The notes below the pieces were generated by a model that did no database searches, was not told where the DNA came from, and worked only from the letters and a program-made list of their open reading frames with translations. From Chytriomyces cf. hyalinus JEL632 (Eukaryota > Chytridiomycota > Chytridiomycetes > Chytridiales > Chytriomycetaceae): a stretch of DNA of 64,000 bases. The stretch spans positions 930,001-994,000 of the forward strand of contig JAIWWG010000001.1 in assembly GCA_025435555.1 (NCBI GenBank), written 5' to 3'. The translations under genes were made by a program, and so were the position numbers. Shown here piece after piece: positions 10,178 through 22,004 of this stretch. Every line of letters begins with the position of its first letter. The first letter of the stretch is position 1.

Positions 10178-11374
10178 ATGGCACAACTTGTGGACAGCCT
10201 TGCGCGATGGGCGCTTCCCATTGGTATCGTCGTGAGCGGCCTGCAGTACTCGATGTACGACGGTGAGACCTCGTCTTCAAGTGACCCTCCCCCCTCAGCG
10301 ACTAAGCTTCTGCCGTTCCTTCTTTGTTGTTGTGTCTTTTCCTTGCGCAGTTAAGGGTGGACACCGCGCCGTGCTTTTCGATCGTTTGCGCGGAGTTCTT
10401 CCTGACACTGTGGCTGAAGGTACTCACTTCCTGGTGCCATGGCTTCAAAAGGCCGTTGTCTTTGACGTCCGTACGCGCCCAAGGTGAGACACATGAAATC
10501 AAATATGGAATTGGGATGCAGCGGGACTTTTTGTTTTCTGAATTGCACTTGGCATGCACAGAAATATTTCCACCACGACGGGTTCTAAGGATATGCAAAT
10601 GGTATACACCCTAAATTCACACGAAAACCGCATTTGCTCAATTTCCTGACATTCGACTTTCTTTAAGGTGTCCCTTACCCTGCGTGTCCTGCACAGACCC
10701 GAATACAGCTCTCTCGCTACAATCTACCAAAATTTGGGTCTTGACTATGACGACAGAGTTCTGCCGTCTATTGGAAACGAAGTTCTCAAATCCATTGTCG
10801 CACAGTTTGATGCCGCCGAGTTGATTACTCAGCGTGAGTTGGTGTCTCAGAGAATTAAGGATGATCTCGTTAAGCGATCATCTGAATTCTCCATCATTTT
10901 GGAGGACGTCTCAATCGTGAGAACTCTTTCTTCTCGGCGTACTTCTTACTACTGCTAACATTGTTGCGGTCAGACCCACCTTACCTTTGGAAAAGAATTT
11001 ACCAATGCAGTTGAGCAAAAGCAGATTGGTTTGTTTCAACTCCCACTTTTAAATGAACCGATTCGTCGACAGCTTCCCAAAGCCTTACAAAATCCTTCTG
11101 CCCCACAGCTCAACAAGAGGCCGAACGCGCCCGTTTCATTGTCGAAAAGGCCGAGCAAGAAAAACTCGCCGCAATCATCCGCGCCGAAGGAGATGCAACC
11201 GCAGCAGACTTGATTAGCAAAGCTATCAGCAAAGCGGGACAAGGACTGGTCGAATTGCGTCGTATTGAAGCAAGCAAAGAGATTGCTGGCACGCTTGCGG
11301 GATCCCGGAATGTCACGTACTTGCCTGGAGGATCTGGAAACAACTTGCTGTTGAACTTGGGGAACCAGCAGTAA
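10178..11374 (+). CDS. PHB1: Prohibitin-1
   Basis: Mitochondrial inner-membrane scaffold that forms rings with prohibitin-2 and chaperones newly made respiratory subunits. Six exons: 10178-10262, 10351-10483, 10562-10601, 10668-10916, 10974-11028 and 11109-11374 (275 aa, the family's normal size). An N-terminal hydrophobic anchor ([17 protein letters not shown]) leads into the SPFH/band-7 domain: [55 protein letters not shown]-terminal coiled coil ([18 protein letters not shown]) follows, ending with the typical RNVTYLPGG and NLLLNL motifs. All introns preserve the frame. Confidence 0.95.
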
Positions 11375-11575
11375 TGCAACTGGTCTCGAAGAAGAGTGTA
11401 CGTTCGTCAACACAAAATAAAAAGCAATGATTGAAAAAAACCGATGAATCAAAAAACCGAAAAGGCGGGATTCATCGGTAGTTTTCTGGATGTCAACTGG
11501 ACAAATTCATAGCTAAAGAGGCCCGTCAAAGAAATGCAGAAGTCTCGTGGTATTTTTATTTCAACGCACATGCCA

Positions 11576-14425
11576 TCAATTATGCAACGAGTTGATCAAA
11601 ACGACCAGGTTAAGAAACGCTGAATCCGTCAGCATGGCAATATGAGCCTTACGCCCAATCAGCGCGTCCGCACTGGCCGAAGAAGGGTACGCCGAGCCAA
11701 ACTGAACCTGATATTTTTCAATACTCTCATTGCATTCGTTGATTTTGGCAGCCATTTCCATGAACACATCCTGCATGGGAGCCTCACCTCCTTTTAAGGA
11801 GGCATCCACCAGTGCGGATTCGACTGGCACGTATCCGTCCTGTAGAGAACCAAATAATCGAACTGCTCGAAACTTTCCAAGTCCAATGTGTTCGTTTTGG
11901 GAGAGTCGGTAAAGAAGGCATTTCCTTGGGTCTGGATCGTCTTTTAAATTTAGCTGATCTAGTGACTTTGATCTGCCTATGAGTTGGTACATGCGCAGTG
12001 CTGGAATAACAAAAGAGAATAAAGCGTTCAGCAAATCAGCGCGCAAATGACCAAAAAGTCAGCTTCGCGCAATACCTGAGGTCATGAGAGCATTCGAGTG
12101 AAAATAGAGCGAGCAGTGCGGCGACGACAGACTAACAAAAGTATCAAATTTGACGCGGAAGGAGTCCATCGCCGGCGACTGTATTGCGCACCGGCAAATG
12201 AGACCGCCCAGAGAATGGCACACAAAACTTATGCGCTCCACGTTCAGATGTTTTTCGCGAATGAATGCTCGGATTTCGGATACGAGCCTGTCGGCCATGA
12301 CTTCAATGTCTTGAAATGTGTCTTCTTCGTTCACTTCTGAAACAAGGTAGACCTGGTCGTTCTCGTCCAGACCCAGGCATCTCAGGGAATGTATGAGTTG
12401 GTTATTGTACATTTTCATGTCGAACGAAGATCCGAGAAGCCCGTGGACGAAAACTATCAAGTGTTTGTAATAATTTGCCGGGACTGGGAAATCAGCCAGC
12501 AGAGATGTAACGGAATGGAGGGATCCGGTGCTCTCTTGCCGCCTGAACGAATCGAAGAATTTGCTCCGAGATTTGGACAAGAGTTGAGTAAGATTGGACA
12601 GCTCAACATCGCCGCCGGACTGGAACACGACACTTTCCCGCGCAAACTCGTCGAAAGCGTACTTTGAAACCGTCACGAGTTTAACGTGGTCATCATCTCT
12701 CCATTGCAAGACTTTGTTGCTGCGCGAGACCTGCGATGCGCCGATACTGTCGTCCAAAATGTGTTGGCACCGTTGCAACAAACGAATAAATCAAAACGTA
12801 TAGAGTACCTGGTAAGAGCCAGCTGGTATTCTTGATCGCTCTTGATGGATCTCTTCAAGATGTACTCTGAATCAAGGCAAAACTTGAGCGACGTCTCCAG
12901 CATGCGCCGATACCGGACACTTTGTTCGGACAAGATGCCAGCACCAGATGCAAACATCATCCATACGCATTGCAGTTTTGAAGATATTAATTCGATGACG
13001 CGAATGAGGCCGAGAATAACTTCCGTTTCCGAGTTTTTTGAAATAAACGAATCAACAATGATTTTGACTGATGCTGTTAAGTCTTTGTCGGTTTCGGATG
13101 GCGCTGCCCTGTCTTCTTTCGGCGATTGTCCGTTGAGACCTCCTGAGACCATTGCGTGCAAGGCTGCGTCTGAAATGGTGAAGTGGCTGGGCCCTTCCTC
13201 CCTCTCTTCGGAAGCAACACCGGCGCATTCTCGAAGAATGCCATCTTCTTCCTCTAAAAACTCCTTGATGCAGTCTTGGAAACTTGTCAAACTCCGGATA
13301 CAACTATAGAGTAAGGCTGAGAGGGAGTCAGGCGTTGCGGGAGCGGGTTCCTTCGTAGGGAAAACAAAGGTTACTTTATCGGACACGGTCGTTTCTTGAA
13401 AATACTCGAGCAACTATGATTACTTCAGATGGAACAACTCCCAAAACCGCACCGACCCCGTCAACAACGCCAAAAGTCGCCCACCCTAGCAAATTCAAGG
13501 CAGTAACAGGCGTAGCAGGTCTGCTCATGGATTTCTCGATTTTCTCAAACTCGTCTGTTTTGAAGACACATCCAGTGAACGCCGCCGACACGAAAACATC
13601 ACATGATGACACAAAGATTCCATCAAACTGGGCAAGAAAATGCGAATGCATGATTGGCCGCGTGTTCGCTTCGCTCTTGTTGAAATGGGGTTTGAATTTG
13701 AAGCGGCGGGATTGCTGAAAGTTGAGGTGGTCGTGGGATGATACGGGCGTTCTGCGGAAGATGCCAGGTTCAGGTGTTTTTCAAATACCGCACAGGAAAA
13801 CAGAGTGCAGTTACCCAGCTTCCGCGTCCAGAAAGTAAAGATCAACGTCCAAGAAAATGAAATGTTCGCTCGTTTGTTTATCCAGGGCCGGAAACTCGAG
13901 TTCAAAATGCGCAGCAGACAATAGCGGGATGGTATCTCCTCGTGTATCGATACGTATAACCTGCGAGGCAAAAAGGTATTGCTGATAAGGCGCGCCCAGA
14001 ATGAAAGCGAGTCAGTATTGGATCGTTCGTAAACAGAAAACTATAGAGCGGTACTCGGTCACGGCATTTCCAGTTGCAAGTGTGGTTGCGCTTGCAGGTT
14101 TCAAAATTTCGAATACCAGGCCCAAGTTCCGGCCTATCCTTTTCTGAAGGGGATTGAGAATGTCAACAAGCTGTCATCATAACTGGTCAGATATCAAGGG
14201 ATTTGCCACCTTGATTCAAGATTGAAATCGGAATAGCATCGCGCCTTGTTTTATCCCCTTCGCTTCCATAATAAACGCGACAGCTGAGGGCATAGAATCT
14301 GCGGCCAACTCAGCTTCAAGAACGCGAGGATTCCCAGCAAAAGAGGCTCACCCTCTTCGGTAGATTTCAATGTTGAGAAACTCGCCAAACTGGACAAGCA
14401 GGTCGACCTTCTTCTTGACGATCAT
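11576..14425 (-). CDS. FAM135-type DUF676 serine esterase/lipase
   Basis: Predicted alpha/beta-hydrolase of the FAM135 family. Eight exons starting at 14425; splice sites I could place are 14425-14352, 14298-14210, 14133-14042, 13960-13815, an exon from 13751 to about 13.5 kb, one from about 13.41 kb to 12809, then 12746-12076 and 12000-11576. The N-terminal domain (VDLLVQFGEFLNIEIYRRG, then FYALSCRV) matches the FAM135 N-terminal region. The C-terminal half is the hydrolase: HLIVFVHGLLGSS (oxyanion region), a nucleophile elbow CHSLGG, and FGSLQDGYVP carrying the acid. The elbow has Cys where Gly is usual. Total length is roughly 780 aa. Only the junction near 13.43-13.52 kb is unresolved. 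Substrate unknown. Divergent from CSN4. Confidence 0.85.
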
Positions 14426-14525
14426 GACCAGATTTGCAGCTGTTTATATTTGGGACTGGGCAAGTCATAAACAAAAAAAAGTGTGATGTGCTGCAAACAT
14501 AATCCAGATTTTATTGAAAAACGAA

Positions 14526-15982
14526 ATGGACACTTTCCAGATCCGCTGCGAACGAATGACGCTCGACTTTGAGTCTGCGCAGGTGCTTCTAAACGAGGCG
14601 CTGGACGAGGCGGTTGGTCTCGTTGCCGCGCGCGCGGCGGTCGCGCTCTTTGTCAGCGCCTTCCACAAACGCTGCGACACTTCAAACAGCGCGCATGTCG
14701 ATACGGCGCTGCGGGTCTGGGCCCTTGCGCTCGAGCGACTCTCGACGAGGCAGGTGGCCTTCGAGGACTCGGTATTTTAGTTCATCTTCCTTCGTATTTA
14801 TGATTTATTCTTATTTATTCTTTACCTCCTCGGTTTAGATCTCGTCCATAAGACTTCATCTGGCAGACTTGCTCGAAATGAATGAAGACTGGGGCGAGGC
14901 TGCCAAAGTTTGTGTTTTGATCGTTTCCATGGTCACCGTCAAACTGACTTGCTGTGCAGGTGCTCATGGGAGTTCCGCTCGACTCTGGTCACAGACAAAT
15001 CGAAAATGTGTTCAAACTGTCAATATATGTGCGAATTGTGCGGCTGCTTCTGGAGGAAGATGATTCAGTGGCGGCAGAGTCCTATCTCAACAGAGGTAAT
15101 TTCTAAAAAGACTTGCATGCGTTTGAAGCATGCCAATACTCAGTTGACTTCTTTTGCAGCCTCCCTGTTGATATCTGCAAACGATGCAGCGTCACTCGCG
15201 TCAGCATCCCAACAGGAGCAGCTTCTGACTGTGCAATTTCGAGCATCCCAAGCGCGTTTGTTTGATTTCAAGCGATCCTTCTTGCAAGCTGCTCAAAAGT
15301 ACCTCAGTCTTTCTTATTTGATGCTCATGGCTGAGAGCGAGCGTGTCGTGTGTCTTGTTCAAGCGGTTACCTGTGCCATTTTGGCGCCTGCAGGCCCGCA
15401 ACGATCCAGACTGCTCGCAACTCTGTGTGAGTTCTAGTTGGCGAAATGGAGTTCGCATCAAATTTTTAACCTATTTTTCTCTTCGGATCTGATTTATTAT
15501 CAGACAAGGACGATCGCGTTCGTGAAAATGCCGAGCTGTCGACTGTGTTTTATCCAATCCTTGAAAAAGTTTATCTGGACCGGATCCTGCGCACATCTGA
15601 AATTGACGGCTTCAGAGAAACTTTGAAGCCGCACCAGCTGGCAAAGCTTTCTGACGGTACAACTGTGCTGGACCGTGCGGTTATCGAACACAATGTTCTT
15701 GCTGCTTCCAAAATCTATACCACTATCCGCTTTGCCGAACTTGGCAGCCTTCTCGGTGTTACTGATGCGTATGCTGCTGAAGTGGTTGTGAGCAGAATGA
15801 TTGGCGAAGGACGCGTGGAAGGCCAGATTGATCAAATTGAAGGGTTGGTTTACTTTTATGAGGGCAGGGGCGAGGACTTGCTTGCTGCTGGAATCCGCGG
15901 TGTGTGTGAGCAAGTTGATGTGCTTGTTGATGAAGTGATGAAAAGGAATCCTGCTTGGGTTAAAGATCAGATGGTTGCATAA
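14526..15982 (+). CDS. CSN4: COP9 signalosome subunit 4
   Basis: PCI-domain subunit of the COP9 signalosome, which removes Nedd8 from cullin-RING ligases. Five exons: 14526-14771, 14839-14907, 14960-15095, 15160-15426 and 15504-15982. Helical repeats fill the N-terminal two thirds: RLHLADLLEMNEDWGEAAKVL, then a segment with YVRIVRLLLEEDD. The C-terminal winged-helix PCI part contains DGTTVLDRAVIEHN, FAELGSLLGV and MIGEGRVEGQIDQIEG, diagnostic of CSN4. Length of about 398 aa fits the family. I chose ATG 14526 because the in-frame codon before it is not ATG. The 100-bp gap to the FAM135 start suggests a shared promoter. Confidence 0.93.
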
Positions 15983-16239
15983 GCTGTTCAATTCCCTTTC
16001 TCCCTTCATTTTGTTGTGGACGCGTACACTGATGGATTTGCCAATATACTTGCTGTATTTGTTTACTGCCCTCACTGGAAATGCACCCGTTCGAAAGACG
16101 GGGCGGAGTGCTGTGTGCTGTGGATCCTGCAGAGACAGGCTCTCGTCCATCGCCAGTCTCGCAACGGGTTCCAGCAATGCGTGGAGCGCTCAAGCTTTCG
16201 TTTACGTAAAAATTATAAAATTTTAATTAAGGTTCTGTC

Positions 16240-19200
16240 ATGCGAGAGCAGCAAGACGACATTGTCCACGCCGTCCAGGAGTACAAGCAGCAGAGTCGCA
16301 CTGGGAAGCATCCTTTCAGCGGACTCCTGCTGGGTGAGTGTCTCCCTAAACTCTCATGTGTGACTGACGGCTTTGGACCAAAGAACTGTGCGATCAGGTG
16401 CCCGCCACCAGCAGCATCGGAGTCCAACCCATGAGCGACATTGTCTCTGTTCTCAGCTACGGCTCGCGGGTATTCGACGCAACCGAGATCGACCTGGCTG
16501 GAAGCACCGCCAAATGCGTGTCTGTGCCCGCATTCGGACCAGTGTCCGAAGTGTACAACAAGCTGCGCGATGCAATGAATGCACAGCAGTTTCTCAGCGC
16601 CGACGCTCAGAAGATTGTTCTGGTCATTGGTAAAACTATCGCCAATTGACAGTTCAAACTTTTTTGACATTATTTGTCACACCTACTTTTGACAGGACCC
16701 CAAACCCACTGTCCCGAACGCTTTGCCATGGATTTCGATCTTGCCTATATTTCCGTTCCTCAAAACTTGACTGCGGAACAGGCGCTTGATTTTTTGAAAT
16801 CGGCGTTGAGTTATGAGGCACACATGCGGGGCGTTCTTATTGGTATGTCGCAAGCAGTCCGTATCGAGCACGATTACTGAATATCCATTGCCGCTTGTAG
16901 AGGGATTTTCTGCAACGGTTTCTTTTGCGAAAATGTTTGAATCAAGGATTGGAGTGCCGTCTGTGGTTGTGGAGCTTTCCCCTCTGACAACTGCGTCAAC
17001 AGTGGCTGTCCACGAGTCGGAAATTGAACTCAAATCTCGTCTTGAAACTGAAGAGGACATGAAGAGTTTTCGGACTCACTATGAGGAGATTCTGTTGACG
17101 GTCGATGCGTCAGGGCTTGACGTCATGTACTCTCGCTTCCGAAATGCTCTCATTGACGCAGATATTTTAGCACCGGCATTAAATGTCATCATTGCCATTG
17201 GTGCGTATGAAACCTTGTCTTCTTACTGGTCATGTTCTAACTTGTCACTGTTTACCGACACGGTACGTCAGGCAATCAAACCTCAAATATAAACCTTCTC
17301 TGCCCGCAATTAGCGCAAGAATTCAATCTCCAACATGTCCAAATCGGGGAACTGAATGATGACTTTTCACTGCCCAAACTTCTTCATCAGGAATCAAGCA
17401 CTTCGACTCTGAATATGGCATCATTACAGCCTATCGATCCGATGATGTTCATTCCCAGAACAAAAAAGGAAGTTCAGTCTGGAGACGCGCAGTTGTCGCA
17501 AGAAATCCAAGCCCTCACCAACGGCTACGCGGAGCTCCTCAACGTTGTTCAACAGCAACGAAACGAAGCGGAAGCCAGAGAAGTTGAATTCAACGAGGAG
17601 AAAATGGCCTTGCAGGATCAAATCTATGGTCTTGAAAACTCTCTTGTGGAATCTCATCAAGTCGCAGAAGACGAATTGGCAAATGGAACCATGTCTGTCG
17701 CGGCTGAAATGATTCATATTGAAAATGATCGGTTGAGAGAGGCTCTTGAGCGCGCTCGTTTGGAACTTGAGGCCTCCAAAGCGGCATATGCAAGCGAAGT
17801 CGATGCGCTAAAGATTGATATTGACTCCCACAAAAGATCCGCAAAAGAAGCGACAACGGAACGAAGTATAGAAGCGTCAGCAGAATCTAAGATGGAGCTG
17901 GCGAACGCTTGGTCCAAATGCACTGCTTTAGAAGCTGCTCTTCTTGAGGAGCGACAGGCTTCAGAACAAGCCAAGCATGAACTAGAAAAGACGCGGGAAA
18001 TGAGTCTGGCTCATGCGACTGCTGAGCGAGAATGGGTTGAGCTCCGATCGAGCCTTGACAGCCAAATTTCTCAGCTCCAAAGTGCACTTGAACAGGAGAT
18101 CTCTGATCGCCGCTCGAAGGAGACTGCATATGAAGAGAAGATTTCTCAGCTGCAGAGCGACCTTGGTACCGCCACTATGTCTGTCAAAGCAAGCTCAGTG
18201 GCGCAAACCAAGTCGGAAGAAATCATTTTGCAATTGACCGCCGAATTGAAGCAAGCCAAGGACCTCGCGATTCTCGAATCCACACAATTGAAATCAACAC
18301 ACGATAGCGCAGCACAAATTCTCCGATCAACGCATGAAAACCAAGTTTCCCAGTTGCAAAGTGCACTCGAGAAGGAGATTTCCGATAGCCGGTCAAAGGA
18401 GTCCGCATACGAGGAAAAGATTTCTCAGCTGCAGAGCGATCTTGGTACCGTCACTGCGACTGTCAAGGCAAATTCAGAAGCGCAAATCAAGTCGGAGGAA
18501 ACCGTATTGCAATTGACCGCCGAACTGAAGCAAGCCAAGGACCTCGCGATTCTCGAATCCACGCAACTGAAATCAACACACGATAGCACAAGATCAACGC
18601 TTGAAAATCAAGTTTCTCAATTGCAAAGCGCGCTTGACAAGGAGATTTCAGATCGTCGCTCGAAGGAGTCTGCATATGAAGAGAAGATTTCTAAACTGCA
18701 GGGTGATCTTGGTACCGCCTCCGTGTCTGTCAAAACAACTTCTGAGGCGCAAACTAAGTCGGAAGAAATCATTTTGCAATTGTCCACCGAACTGAAGCAA
18801 GCCAAGGACCTTGCCATTCTCGAATGTACCCAACTGAAATCAACTCACGCCAGCGCAACACAAGTCCTCCGTTCAACGCTTGAAAATCAAGTTTACCAGT
18901 TGCAAAGTACACTTGACAAGGAGGTTTCTGGTCACCTCTCGAGGGAGTCTGCATATGAAGAAAAGATTTCTCAGCTGCAGAGCGATCTTGGTACCGTCAC
19001 TGCGACTGTCAAGGCAAGTTCAGAAGCGCAAATCAAGTCGGAGGAAACCATATTGCAATTGACCGCCGAATTGAAACAAGCCAAAGAAGTCGCGATTCTC
19101 GAGTCCACCAACCTGAAATCAACACACTATAGCGCGATGCAGGTTGTCGATTCTCAATTTCAATTACAGCAGAGCAAAAACGAAGCAGACCTTCGAGAAT

Positions 19201-19832
19201 TCCAAGAGCGAATGTCAGCCTCCGACGCACTGGCTGCGAAACTGAAGGAAACAATTCAAGAACTGACTCAGAAATTAGATGGATACGACAGTGAAAAGAA
19301 ACGAGAGCAGGAAGCCCTTGTGACTGAAAATCAGAATATGAGAGTTGTATTGACTGGCATTACGGCTGAGCATGCAGCCGCCTTGGAAGCTGTGGAAGCG
19401 GAGTTACAAAATGCGCGGAATCGTTTTGAAGAGTTGAGTGAGTCGCATGCAACGCTCACCACTTCTCACGCGAACCTTCAAGATGGAATCAAGAAATTCA
19501 CCGAAGAAGTGGATGCGATGAGACAAGGGCTCGAGGCTCAAATTAGCCTACTCAGTTCTAATGTAGTCAAAGTTCAGGATGAACGGCAAGCTGCCGTGGT
19601 TGGTTTAGCTGAGGCGGAAACAAAGTTGAGAATTGAACGGCAGAAATCGGCTGAGAGGGAAAGCTTGATCACATTGATGAAGCAGCAGATGGCGCATCTG
19701 TATGAAAAGTGTCGGCGGTCACGCGTGAATGAGCTGGAGGAGGAACTCATGAAACGCGACAACATTATCACATCGTTCAAGGCGGAAGTCAAGTTTCTCA
19801 AATCGCTGATGAGAAGCAACAGCAACAAGTAA
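16240..19832 (+). CDS. Degenerate adenylate-kinase-like modules fused to long coiled coil
   Basis: Five exons: 16240-16333, 16384-16629, 16696-16842, 16901-17200 and 17272-19832 (1,115 aa), all in phase. The N-terminal 280 residues resemble adenylate kinase: KIVLVIG at the strand before the P-loop, LAYISV, MRGVLIEGFSATVSFAKMFE (compare the LIDGFPR region), RIGVPSVVVEL and a downstream helix pair. The P-loop GGPGSGKGT is replaced by GPQTHC, so nucleotide binding is doubtful. A second partial start of the same fold follows across the last intron: NVIIAIGNQTSN, then AQEFNLQHVQIGEL, also without a P-loop lysine. From about residue 340 to the end the protein is coiled coil, with four repeats of about 93 residues. 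No trans-membrane segment. A structural or scaffolding role (cytoskeletal, Golgi or flagellar) is inference. Confidence 0.7.
18063..19166 (+). repeat. Four tandem coding repeats of about 279 bp
   Basis: Repeat units begin at codons 18063, 18342, 18609 and 18888 (spacing 279, 267 and 279 bp) and encode about 93, 89 and 93 residues. Each starts Q-[IV]-x-Q-L-Q-S-x-L and contains SAYEEKISQLQSDLG (or close), SEE-x-x-LQLTAELKQAK and ILES/C-T-x-L-K-STH. Strong nucleotide identity between units points to recent internal duplication. Unit 3 lacks a short stretch before it, explaining the 267-bp spacing. Confidence 0.9.
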
Positions 19833-20221
19833 CCGCTTTCTAACTAATAAATCTAATACATCCATGCGGGAAATTCTTTTATCTGTATGGCAAGTTGTCA
19901 TTGGCGCTGACGATTTGAATTTGAGGTGCCTGCCCCTCATTATTGGATACAACCATCCCCAAAAATGAGGATTTGATGTTTGACGCCAATAATGCAGCGC
20001 ACCTACCGGTTTCACGGCACTATCGGACTACAGTCAGATCCATCGCAGTTTTCTGAGGCTTTCCATCCTGGATTATCTTGAAAAGACTGGTTTCAGCAGA
20101 CAATCAAGGCAACATCTTAATTTGTAGGATCATGTGTTTTAATGCCTTTTTGCGACAGTTGTGACTTTAAGTGATGATAGGCATTGCATATACAAAGAAG
20201 TTTCCACATGAAGGGCAGCGT
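19833..20221. other. Convergent intergenic region
   Basis: About 390 bp between two convergent genes. No coherent coding frame or RNA gene is seen. It should contain both 3' UTRs; AATAAA-like AATAAAT occurs near 19846. Confidence 0.5.
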
Positions 20222-21772
20222 TTAAAACAAGGCAGACTGATACCCGAACGGCAGTTCGACAAAGGCAGGAACAAAGCTGCAGCAATCTGTGACAGGCTCA
20301 ACTTCCAGAGTCAGTTCCTCGGGAGTAGTTTCTGCCCCACTCAAGTCCACCTCAGCGTGATTTTTGAGCAGTGCTTCAAACTCAGGGGACATCTGAAAAG
20401 CGGTGCCCATCAGAATAATGGATTAATCAATAGTAAACTCATTGTTATAACTTACAGAATAAGTTGCAATCTGTTTGCTATCCGACGAATCACCGGCGGT
20501 GCAGACCGCCAAAAGCTGATATAAATCCTTCGATCCAACTAGATTGGAATTTGCAAGAACGAAAGCAAAATCTGCTGCGTCTTGCTTTGGCATCAGCACC
20601 ACTTTTGCAATTTGAAACAGCGCCTCAAGGTATGATCGAGAATTGTACAATCCCACCGCGTCGTACCACCCACAGATCGTGTTTAAGTTCCACTGCATTT
20701 GCTCGCATACCTTGAAACTTAATAGCCAGCGATGAGAAAGGATATGCGTCGTTGTTGCTTCGCTTGTCTTGTGTAATAAGCTCAGCATAATATGAGTGTA
20801 CAAGTAGTCGGGAAAGTTGTATGACCGCATAGTTCTGCCCGCAAAACTTAGTATTTGATTCAAAGAAGACATATCTGAACCATGGCGAGCTTGCGGTGCA
20901 GAGCCCCAGAAATACCAGCTGTTCGCGGCCTTCTGCACCGAGGTTCCCAAGACAGCCGTTGGCGCGACAGCTTCCACATCTGCGCACAATAATTTGAGGA
21001 GACTTGGAACTAGCTTCATTTTCACAAGGGATGCAAGGGCCTCTTGAATGCGTGTGAGAATGATCAACGTTGGGAGTGTGTTGGACTTTACGGATTCTTT
21101 GCGGAAATATGTGTCTACAATGCACATGTATTGGTGCATGTTTGATATCCAGAACATGAGTTTGGAAGTATCTGACGCAAACGGCATTGAGGGATCCAGT
21201 TCTGTAAAATGCTTTGTTTATAATTGCGGCCGTGTCAGTTCAAAAGACAGAGCACCTTCTACCACAGCAAATGAAAGATCGTGAAGCTCCAGAAGGAGCC
21301 CTAAAGAAAGCTGTCTTGCCATAATACGTCCAAGCAAGTGGGACGGAAACATGGCCATTCGTACTTCGCCTACACAATCTCCCGGTGCAGGAATGCTGAG
21401 AGTCTTCACCAGTGCGTATGCAGTCACATCCGAGAACGCGTGATCCGAGAGCAGTTTGATTGTTGACGCACTTGCGGGAGGGATATAGGTTGCCTGGGAG
21501 TCGTCCGTGTCGCTGCCCATTCCTCCGTCGCCGATTTGCGCGGATTTGAAACCAAGACGGGCTTCAAGCGCCATGTTCTGCTGCGTCAGTGTCTGCACTG
21601 TTTGCTCGAGCGAAGCACATTTCTTTGTGAGATACTCGACGCGTGCCTTTGCATTGGATTCGCACGTGTCGGATCCATCTTCCTCTGGCTCGATTGAATC
21701 CATAAGGGCCATGGCTGAGTCCGATTTAGTGCTGGCTTTCTGAGCTGGATCTGTTGGGACGTCCATCGACAT
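20222..21772 (-). CDS. Motorless DIL-domain protein A
   Basis: Three exons: 21772-21256, 21201-20456 and 20392-20222 (477 aa), introns 54 and 63 bp. An acidic Ser-rich N terminus and a short coiled coil (YLTKKCASLEQTVQTLTQQN) are followed by a domain like the myosin-V/dilute globular tail: LMFWISNMHQYMCIV, then LNQILSFAGRTMRSYNFPDYL, then a segment with NLNTICGWYDAVGL. In class V myosins this DIL domain binds cargo adaptors. There is no motor or IQ region upstream, because the N-terminal neighbour is a separate gene, so this is a tail-only protein. It is a diverged paralogue of the next gene; exon phases and the final small exon beginning MSP[EQ]F are conserved between the two. A membrane-traffic adaptor role is inference. 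Confidence 0.75.
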
Positions 21773-22004
21773 GGCTAATTTTTAAACGCACCCAATGATT
21801 TATCAAATTTGATTCACAGACACACCAGTGAGGGCATTTGGGTAATATCACAGTATATTTGCGGTGTTGTGACGAGTTTAAGAAGGGTGTGGTCGAAGTC
21901 GGACAAAAAGGTTCAAATCAGAATATATTTGCATCGCACAGACACACAAAAAATAGGCAAGTAAAACAAGGAAGCACAGCACAGGTATTCTCTTCAACAA
22001 CCGA

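Noticed and set aside
18063-19166. Regular ~279-bp repeats as a satellite or CRISPR-like array
   Set aside because: The repeats are in one open frame and encode heptad-type coiled coil; no spacer-like variable units exist.
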